A stretch of 8,489 bases of DNA from Nitrospinota bacterium (GTDB taxonomy: Bacteria > Nitrospinota > Nitrospinia > Nitrospinales > Nitrospinaceae), in the NCBI GenBank assembly GCA_027298165.1, contig JAPUGN010000244.1:1-8489 (forward strand), read 5' to 3'. The position numbers were made by a program, and so were the translations under genes. Below the pieces are notes generated by a model. That model did no database searches. It saw only the letters and a program-made list of their open reading frames with translations, and was not told the DNA's origin. The number at the start of each line of letters is the position of its first letter. Positions within the stretch are counted from its first letter, which is position 1. Shown here piece after piece: positions 1 to 4,540 of the stretch.

Positions 1-101
1 ATCTCAAAGTCATACACGATTTGCGCTTGGCCCTGCAGATGGTTCAGCCCAATCTGGATTATCTGGAGGAGATGATCTTTTACCGGTTGGGAGTTTACTG
101 A
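1..101 (+). CDS. C-terminal end of an unrecognised protein (5' truncated by window edge)
   Basis: The frame starting at base 3 is open from the window edge to a TGA at 99-101 and gives 32 residues. They begin LKVIHDLRLALQ and end YLEEMIFYRLGVY. The mix of regularly spaced hydrophobic and charged residues suggests a genuine amphipathic helical C-terminus, and the other two plus-strand frames look less protein-like. I do not recognise the family from this fragment. Its stop codon overlaps the miaB stop codon on the other strand by 7 bp (95-101), so the two genes converge with no room for a separate terminator between them. Confidence 0.55.
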   Translation, partial: LKVIHDLRLALQMVQPNLDYLEEMIFYRLGVY

Positions 102-1426
102 CCGGTCCAGCTTCCCCGCAACACATGGCCGCTGACTTCCTCGACCCGCACCCGGGCGAGGTCTCCGGGCTTTAAGCGGTCTTCCCCTCCCCGGAACACC
201 ACCATCCAGTAGTGCGGGTTTCTGCCTTTGAACGACATGCCCTGGCGCGAGGTCCGGTTTTCGATCAACACTTCCACCTCTCCGCCCAGATAGGCTTGGC
301 CGTTTGCTTCCGTGAGCCGGTTTTGCAACTGCAGGGTTTGTTGCAGGCGGTTTTGCTTTTCTTCATGGGGAATATCATCTGGCATCGCCAATTCCGGGGT
401 GTTGGGTCGCGGACTATAGGTAAACATGTAGCTGCTGTTGTACCCCACCTGCTCCATTAACCTCAATGTGTCATCAAACTCCGCCGCTGTTTCTCCCGGA
501 AAGCCGACAATAATATCCGTCGACAGGGCGATATCCGGCACCTCACTTTTCAGTTGAGCGATCAGGTCCAGATACCATTCGACAGTATGGCTGCGTCGCA
601 TCATGTCTAGAATGCGGTTGTTACCGCATTGCACCGGCAGGTGCAGGTGGTTCATGAGGATATCGATATCGCGGTAGGCCTGAATCAATTCGCGGGTGAA
701 ATCCATCGGGTGGCTGGTGGTGAAGCGCAGGCGCTCTATACCGGGGATGTCCGCGATGCCGTACAACAGTTCGTGAAAGGCCAGCGGTTGCTCCAGTCCG
801 CGCTTGCCGTAGGCATTGACGTTCTGGCCGAGCAGAATGATCTCTTTCGCCCCGCGATCCACCAGCTGACGGATTTCCGCGTAAATTTCCTCCGCCTCCC
901 GCGATTTTTCCCGGCCGCGCGTGTAGGGGACCACGCAGAAACTGCAAAATTTGTCGCATCCCTTAATGATATTCACAAAGGCGCTGGGGCCGGGGTCCTT
1001 GATCGGCGGTTGCTCCGGAATGGAATAGTTTTTCTGCGAATCAAATTCCGTCCATAAGACCGGGCCTTCCCCTTGATTCACCCGGCTCACCACCTGCTGG
1101 ATATGCTCAACCGCGTCGGGGCCGATAATGAAATCCAGGTAGGGCATCCGGTTGATAAGGGCCGATTGCTCCTGCTGGGCCAGACAACCCGCCACCCCCA
1201 GGATCAGGTGGGGATTGGCCTGCTTCAGGGGTTTCAGTCCGCCAAACAGGGAATACACCTTTTGCTCAGCTTTTTCCCTTATAGAGCAAGTATTCACGAG
1301 CACCAGATCGGCGTCTTCCACGTGTGGGGTGCGCAGGTACCCGGATTGGAACAGCAAAAGCTCCATTCGGTCAGTATCCGCCACGTTCATCTGGCATCCG
1401 AAGGTATCTAAATAGACCTGTTTCAT
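95..1426 (-). CDS. miaB: tRNA-2-methylthio-N6-dimethylallyladenosine synthase MiaB
   Basis: A cytoplasmic radical-SAM methylthiotransferase of 443 residues that converts i6A37 to ms2i6A37 in tRNAs reading UNN codons. The N-terminal UPF0004 domain shows its three cluster-binding cysteines, C11 (FGCQMN), C47 (NTCSIRE) and C81 (AGCLAQQ). The radical-SAM CxxxCxxC motif is C157, C161 and C164 in GCDKFCSFCVVPYTRGRE, which is MiaB-specific rather than RimO- or MtaB-like. Further family marks are LGQNVNAYG (199-207), TSHP (237-240) and DIIVGFPGET (304-313). A TRAM RNA-binding domain covers about 378-440. Length is slightly below the E. coli protein (474). One oddity is QCGNN (266-270), where the family usually has QSGS. 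The ATG at 1426 puts the conserved N-terminus in place, but it lacks a Shine-Dalgarno sequence. The gene diverges from the pilus operon and is probably monocistronic. Confidence 0.97.
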   Translation of the reverse strand: MKQVYLDTFGCQMNVADTDRMELLLFQSGYLRTPHVEDADLVLVNTCSIREKAEQKVYSLFGGLKPLKQANPHLILGVAGCLAQQEQSALINRMPYLDFIIGPDAVEHIQQVVSRVNQGEGPVLWTEFDSQKNYSIPEQPPIKDPGPSAFVNIIKGCDKFCSFCVVPYTRGREKSREAEEIYAEIRQLVDRGAKEIILLGQNVNAYGKRGLEQPLAFHELLYGIADIPGIERLRFTTSHPMDFTRELIQAYRDIDILMNHLHLPVQCGNNRILDMMRRSHTVEWYLDLIAQLKSEVPDIALSTDIIVGFPGETAAEFDDTLRLMEQVGYNSSYMFTYSPRPNTPELAMPDDIPHEEKQNRLQQTLQLQNRLTEANGQAYLGGEVEVLIENRTSRQGMSFKGRNPHYWMVVFRGGEDRLKPGDLARVRVEEVSGHVLRGSWTGQ

Positions 1427-1435
1427 AGTTTCAGG

Positions 1436-1464
1436 ATTTTAACCAAATTTACCGGATTATCCAA
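1436..1464 (-). promoter_or_regulatory. Possible miaB promoter giving a near-leaderless transcript
   Basis: Read on the minus strand there is TTGGAT (1464-1459), a 17-bp spacer and TAAAAT (1441-1436). The -10 box matches the sigma70 consensus at five of six bases; the -35 matches only TTG. Transcription would begin near 1429-1430, three or four bases before the miaB ATG at 1426. That fits the lack of any Shine-Dalgarno sequence in front of miaB. The spacer contains one copy of the CAAATTTACCGG repeat. Confidence 0.3.
1444..1455 (+). repeat. 12-bp direct repeat CAAATTTACCGG, copy 1 (miaB side)
   Basis: An exact copy of the 12-mer also present at 1784-1795. It sits in the spacer of the candidate miaB promoter. 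A shorter relative, AAATTTAC followed by TG, occurs at 1664-1671. Possible roles are an operator shared by the two divergent units or a footprint of a past insertion; the sequence alone does not decide. Confidence 0.6.
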
Positions 1465-1509
1465 ACGCGATTTTAAGGGGTTCGATTTGATTTATAAAGT
1501 GTTGAAAAT

Positions 1510-1641
1510 ATGAGCTTCAGCCGGATCAAATTTCGAGCAAATACTGCTCCGGAGGATCGGGAATTTTTGAGTGGCTTTTTGGCAGGGTTCACACCCGTTT
1601 TCCCGCATAAAACAAGGCTGAACTGGAGGGTATCAATTTAA
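1510..1641 (+). pseudogene. Doubtful 43-codon frame, possible remnant of a flavoprotein reductase gene
   Basis: An ATG at 1510 opens a frame of 43 codons ending in TAA at 1639-1641, not preceded by a Shine-Dalgarno sequence. Residues 14-27 read PEDREFLSGFLAGF, which resembles from memory a short segment before the flavodoxin domain of CysJ-type sulfite reductase flavoproteins (E. coli has TQLAWVSGYFWG there). No flavodoxin or FAD domain follows, and the frame ends just where the AT-rich DNA begins. It could be the leftover N-terminus of a decayed gene, a small unknown gene, or chance. The similarity is short and unverified. Confidence 0.2.
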
Positions 1642-1670
1642 AATTATTTAATCTAATTTATATAAATTTA
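1636..1670 (+). repeat. Four ATTTA blocks phased at exactly 10 bp
   Basis: ATTTA occurs at 1636-1640, 1646-1650, 1656-1660 and 1666-1670, exactly one helical turn apart, within nearly pure A/T sequence. Phased A/T tracts of this kind often mark intrinsically bent DNA. The patch lies 50-85 bp upstream of the -35 box at 1722 and could act as an upstream element or a site for a nucleoid protein. Function is inference. Confidence 0.5.
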
Positions 1671-1721
1671 CTGTTGTTTTGATAATTTTTAACGCCTATA
1701 TAATTAAATTTTAAAATGTTA

Positions 1722-1750
1722 TTGACTCTTAATATGAGTTCCCTTATATT
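1722..1750 (+). promoter_or_regulatory. Predicted sigma70-type promoter of the HTH-pil operon
   Basis: TTGACT (1722-1727), a spacer of 17 bp and TATATT (1745-1750) match the -35 and -10 consensus at five of six bases each. The expected start near 1757 would leave a leader of about 75 nt before the GTG at 1832. An imperfect palindrome, ACTC-N7-GAGT (1725-1739), overlaps the -35 box and the spacer and could be an operator, for example for the regulator encoded just downstream. That last point is inference. Confidence 0.5.
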
Positions 1751-1783
1751 GGAAATAATCCAGTAATAAATACAATAAGTTAG

Positions 1784-1795
1784 CAAATTTACCGG
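1784..1795 (+). repeat. 12-bp direct repeat CAAATTTACCGG, copy 2 (operon leader)
   Basis: Exact second copy of the 12-mer at 1444-1455. It lies in the predicted untranslated leader, about 27 bases after the expected transcription start and 24 bases before the ribosome binding site of the HTH gene. Such a position would suit a roadblock-type operator. Confidence 0.6.
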
Positions 1796-1818
1796 CAACA
1801 CAGCCCAAGAAGTTTTTT

Positions 1819-1824
1819 GGAGAG
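1819..1824 (+). promoter_or_regulatory. Ribosome binding site supporting a GTG start for the HTH gene
   Basis: GGAGAG lies 7 bases before GTG at 1832. An in-frame TTG at 1817 overlaps this site and has none of its own, so GTG is the preferred start. Confidence 0.65.
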
Positions 1825-1831
1825 ATAACGC

Positions 1832-2077
1832 GTGTCCCAATTCAATAACGTTCGCACAATTCGCGAATCCAAGATGATGAGCAAGGCCGAATTGGCTAGA
1901 AAAGCCGATGTTACGGTGCAGACCATCGACCGGATTGAGAAAGGGAACGATTGTCGTTTGGACACTAAGCGCAAGATTATATTGGCCTTAGGGTATAAAT
2001 TGGGCGACCGGTCGAAAATTTTTGCAGACGGCATGGGGACCGAAACAAAAAGGAAAAAGGTCCGGGTCAAGAGGTAA
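1832..2077 (+). CDS. Small Cro/C1 (XRE)-type helix-turn-helix regulator
   Basis: An 81-residue protein that is almost only a DNA-binding domain. Residues 6-58 follow the XRE HTH_3 pattern: a first helix VRTIRESK, then MSKAELARKADV as the positioning helix, TVQTIDRIEKG as the recognition helix, and TKRKIILALGYKL as the closing helices. A strongly basic tail follows (ETKRKKVRVKR, 71-81), which may add non-specific DNA contact. There is no effector or dimerisation domain and no toxin partner next to it. Translation starts at GTG with a good ribosome binding site. The gene is first in the train, 66 bp ahead of pilM with no terminator between, so it is probably co-transcribed with the pilus genes and may control them or itself. 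That regulatory role is inferred from position only. Confidence 0.88.
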   Translation: MSQFNNVRTIRESKMMSKAELARKADVTVQTIDRIEKGNDCRLDTKRKIILALGYKLGDRSKIFADGMGTETKRKKVRVKR

Positions 2078-2131
2078 ACCGCGACCGCACAAGAAGCTCA
2101 AAATAAACCGTTTCATAACATGGAAGAATTC

Positions 2132-2136
2132 AGGAG
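2132..2136 (+). promoter_or_regulatory. Ribosome binding site fixing the pilM start at ATG 2144
   Basis: AGGAG ends 7 bases before ATG at 2144, a standard distance. An in-frame TTG at 2141 would leave only 4 bases, so the ATG is preferred. Confidence 0.65.
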
Positions 2137-2143
2137 TTAATTG

Positions 2144-3223
2144 ATGTTCCTTTCAGCCAAAACACCGCTACTGGCAGTCGATATCGGGTCAAATTCCATC
2201 AAGGTGGGTCGTTTGATGGGCACCCCGGGCAAATTTGAGCTGTCCAATTTTGGAGTGATGCCACTGGATCCCGAATCGGTGGTCGAAGGCGTGGTGCAAG
2301 ATGAGGACCACGTGGTCGATGCATTGACCCGCCTGGTGCATGCCGAGAACGTGGACACGCCTTACGCTGTTGCCTCGGTGGCCGGCGAAGCAGTGATGAT
2401 CAAGAAGATCAAAGTCCCGATGATGTCCAAGGAAGAGTTGGAGGAGTTCATTCCCCAGGAAGCGGAGCAATACATTCCTTTTGACATCGACGATGTGCGC
2501 ATCGACTTCCAGATTCTGGAAGGCGTATCCACCATAGATGAGCATGAATTGGAGGAAGAGGAAGAGAAGCAGGAGATTCTCCTGGTGGCGGTCCAGAATG
2601 AAATAATCGACAGCCGTTCCAACGTGTTGACTGCGGCAGGGCTCAAACCGTGCATCATCGATCTGGATGTATTTGCCATCGTCAATGCCATCAGTATATC
2701 CAGAAATCTTCAGGATATGGGATCCGTGGCCCTGATCGATCTGGGTGGCGCGTTCACCCATCTCAATATTCTGATGGATGGCGTGACGTCCTACACCCGG
2801 GACATCCCCATCGGACAGGATGCCTGTACTACCTCACTGATGTCCAAATACGAAATGGAATACAGAGAGTCGGAAGACATCAAGGTTGGAGCGATTCCTG
2901 AAGATGCCAACAAAGAAGAAGTCATAGATTTGATCATCGAATCCTACGAACCCATTCTGGAGGAACTGCATAAGTCGTTCGAGTTCTTCAGCACCACCTC
3001 CAACAGCCAAGTCGAGCAGGCTTTTCTGTGCGGGGGCGGGGCTATGATTCCAGGTGTGGATGGATTTTTGGCGGACCGCTTGGGAGTTCCGGTGGAGATT
3101 TTCAATCCCCTTGAGGCGGTTAAATTAGGAGCAAGAAAATTTGATCCTCAAAGTCTGAGCCAGATGGCTCCGATGGCCACCGTGGCACTCGGTCTGGCTA
3201 CCCGAAGGTTTGAATATATATGA
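2144..3223 (+). CDS. pilM: Type IV pilus assembly protein PilM (actin-like ATPase)
   Basis: A 359-residue cytoplasmic protein of the FtsA/actin fold that binds nucleotide and docks the N-terminal tail of PilN, linking the pilus alignment complex to the cytoplasmic side. The first phosphate loop is AVDIGSNSIKVG (11-22). The PilM signature IKVPMMSKEELEEFIPQEAE (89-108) with QYIPFDIDDV follows directly. The second phosphate loop is ALIDLGGAFTHLNI (196-209), and the adenosine loop is FLCGGGAMIPGVDGFL (294-309). The protein closes with ALGLATRR, as many PilM proteins do. No signal peptide or membrane segment is present. Length is normal for the family. An acidic run (ELEEEEEK, 135-142) interrupts the 1C-like subdomain. 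The stop codon overlaps the pilN ATG by four bases (ATGA), pointing to coupled translation. Confidence 0.95.
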   Translation: MFLSAKTPLLAVDIGSNSIKVGRLMGTPGKFELSNFGVMPLDPESVVEGVVQDEDHVVDALTRLVHAENVDTPYAVASVAGEAVMIKKIKVPMMSKEELEEFIPQEAEQYIPFDIDDVRIDFQILEGVSTIDEHELEEEEEKQEILLVAVQNEIIDSRSNVLTAAGLKPCIIDLDVFAIVNAISISRNLQDMGSVALIDLGGAFTHLNILMDGVTSYTRDIPIGQDACTTSLMSKYEMEYRESEDIKVGAIPEDANKEEVIDLIIESYEPILEELHKSFEFFSTTSNSQVEQAFLCGGGAMIPGVDGFLADRLGVPVEIFNPLEAVKLGARKFDPQSLSQMAPMATVALGLATRRFEYI

Positions 3224-3870
3224 TTACGATTAATCTATACGATTATAAAAGACTCGTCCGCGATGTCAGCATCCAGAAGAGCCTGACCTGGGTGACAATG
3301 GGGGTAACGGTTTCTGTCCTCTTGTGCTTCATGATCTGGATGTTCCAGAACATCCTAATTGGAGGACTGGAAAGTGATCTGGCCGAAGTGGAAGCGGAGG
3401 TTGCTGCTGCAACGCCGGACTATAACGTCGTCCAGAAGAAGAAAGCCCAGCGAAAGAAATACATGGAAATCATCACCGGCATCGATAAGTTGCGATCGAG
3501 TCAGGCCCACACCACCGAATTTTTGGAGGACATAGGCCGGGCGGTTCCGGAAGGTGTTTGGCTTAAATCCGTACAGCAGATGAATATGGAAGAAATCATA
3601 AAAGATGAAGTTCCCTTTTTGTTTATTCCCTATGGTGATAAGAAAAAGATCAGGAAAATGGGAAAGGACGAGTCGGGAGACAAGTTCATCGGGTTGAAAG
3701 GCGTTTCCTCGACCGATCAACCGATTGTTCACTTCCTCGAACAAATAAGGGCGCTTCCGTATATTGACGCCGTGGTGCTCCATGAGTCAAAGCGGGAGTG
3801 GATCGAAAACGTACCGGTACATGAATTTTCGATTTACTGTCATTTTCTGAAACCCAAACCTGCTGCCTGA
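3220..3870 (+). CDS. pilN: Type IV pilus inner-membrane protein PilN
   Basis: A 216-residue bitopic inner-membrane protein. The short cytoplasmic tail (1-21) begins MITINLYDYKR; this is the PilM-binding segment, but with YDYK in place of the usual LLPxR. One membrane helix covers about 22-45 (SLTWVTMGVTVSVLLCFMIW and beyond). A coiled coil (about 48-95) rich in E and K follows. The periplasmic ferredoxin-like domain runs from about 100 (FLEDIGRAVPEGVWLKSV) to 211 and contains the PilN-typical strand-helix FIGLKGVSSTDQPIVHFLEQ (156-175). A charged stretch of roughly 30 residues (122-155) is inserted between the first strand and that segment. It should pair with PilO as a heterodimer. The ATG overlaps the pilM stop, with a weak AAGG 11 bases upstream. 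Confidence 0.92.
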   Translation: MITINLYDYKRLVRDVSIQKSLTWVTMGVTVSVLLCFMIWMFQNILIGGLESDLAEVEAEVAAATPDYNVVQKKKAQRKKYMEIITGIDKLRSSQAHTTEFLEDIGRAVPEGVWLKSVQQMNMEEIIKDEVPFLFIPYGDKKKIRKMGKDESGDKFIGLKGVSSTDQPIVHFLEQIRALPYIDAVVLHESKREWIENVPVHEFSIYCHFLKPKPAA

Positions 3871-3880
3871 GCGTGGATAA

Positions 3881-4522
3881 ATGAATCTGAATAAGTTGTT
3901 AGACAAGATACCTTACGGGACATTTGCCAACTTCACGCCCGTGTATTATTGGGGGATGGGCGCCGCGTTGGTCGTGGCGATTGTAGCGGCCAGTTTTTTT
4001 CTATTGCTCAGTCCCAATATCGATGAGATGGCGCAATTGGATAAGGAAATAGAGGATGCCGAGCAAAAACGGGACCTCTACCTGACCGAGGGCGCTAAAA
4101 AAGAGGCGATCACCAAAGAGGTGGCGGCACTCTCCGGAACCTTGGTGGAGAAAAAACGTCAACTGCCTCTGGCCAGTGAGATCCCGCAACTGATTCATAA
4201 AATCGCAGATATTGGAGAGTTCCTGGGCCTGGATATTGTCTCCTTTAAGCTAGCACCTGCCGAAAAAAAGGATTTCTACAAATCCATTCCGCTGTCTGTG
4301 ACCGTGGCGGGCAGCTATTATCAGACGGCAGGATTCTTCGATTCCCTGCAGAACCTTTTGCGGGTTGTCAAGATCGAGAAATTCTCAATGGACATGAAGC
4401 CGGGTTTTAAAATCGTCACCAATGAGGACGGCGAGCCGGAGCAGGAGCAGATCGAAATCCTGCAAACGGAAATCAGCGCCAGTACGTTTGCTTATATTGA
4501 AGGTTCCGAATTGACAAACTGA
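3881..4522 (+). CDS. pilO: Type IV pilus inner-membrane protein PilO
   Basis: A 213-residue bitopic inner-membrane protein and expected partner of PilN. A short cytoplasmic N-terminus (1-22) precedes one membrane helix at about 23-44 (WGMGAALVVAIVAASFFLLL). A coiled coil (about 46-95) with many K and E residues follows. The periplasmic ferredoxin-like domain starts at LASEIPQLIHKIADIGEFLG (97-116) and includes the PilO-like strand IPLSVTVAGSYYQTAGFFDSL (136-156), which is highly typical of the family. Length agrees with the family. An acidic, Q/E-rich loop (180-193) separates the last two strands. The gene starts 10 bp after pilN with only a short GGA as ribosome binding site, and ends 18 bp before the next gene. 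Confidence 0.94.
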   Translation: MNLNKLLDKIPYGTFANFTPVYYWGMGAALVVAIVAASFFLLLSPNIDEMAQLDKEIEDAEQKRDLYLTEGAKKEAITKEVAALSGTLVEKKRQLPLASEIPQLIHKIADIGEFLGLDIVSFKLAPAEKKDFYKSIPLSVTVAGSYYQTAGFFDSLQNLLRVVKIEKFSMDMKPGFKIVTNEDGEPEQEQIEILQTEISASTFAYIEGSELTN

Positions 4523-4540
4523 GTAGAAAAAATAATTGGT

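Larger units (their letters stand above)
1427..1831. other. Divergent intergenic control region between miaB and the HTH-pil operon
   Basis: This 405-bp stretch separates two divergent transcription units. Bases 1427-1633 are of mixed composition and contain a doubtful 43-codon frame (1510-1641). From about 1634 to 1785 the DNA becomes very AT-rich, with ATTTA blocks spaced at 10 bp and then a good promoter. A 5-bp stem with a 5-base loop (GAGCA at 1535-1539, TGCTC at 1545-1549) lies in the middle. I see no tRNA, no riboswitch core and no convincing intrinsic terminator. Confidence 0.6.

Noticed and set aside
629..1057. 142-codon plus-strand frame inside miaB
   Set aside because: Antisense to a clear miaB gene; no domain recognised.
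1521..1568. Nested hairpin followed by a short T-run, looking like a terminator
   Set aside because: The stem is short and bulged, the T-run is only five bases, and no plus-strand gene ends just upstream that it could serve.
1516..1622. 7-bp inverted repeat TTCAGCC / GGCTGAA about 94 bp apart
   Set aside because: Several 7-bp inverted matches are expected by chance in a region of this size, and no transposase or target duplication goes with it.
1658..1840. 60-codon minus-strand frame in the AT-rich intergenic DNA
   Set aside because: Composition is dominated by N, I, K and Y as expected from AT-rich DNA, it lies over the operon promoter and the start of the HTH gene, and shows no motif.
2078..2143. 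Separate promoter in the 66-bp gap before pilM
   Set aside because: No convincing -35/-10 pair or sigma54 -24/-12 motif is visible, so co-transcription with the HTH gene is more likely.
2189..2761. 190-codon minus-strand frame opposite pilM
   Set aside because: Antisense shadow; the plus-strand frame carries all PilM motifs.
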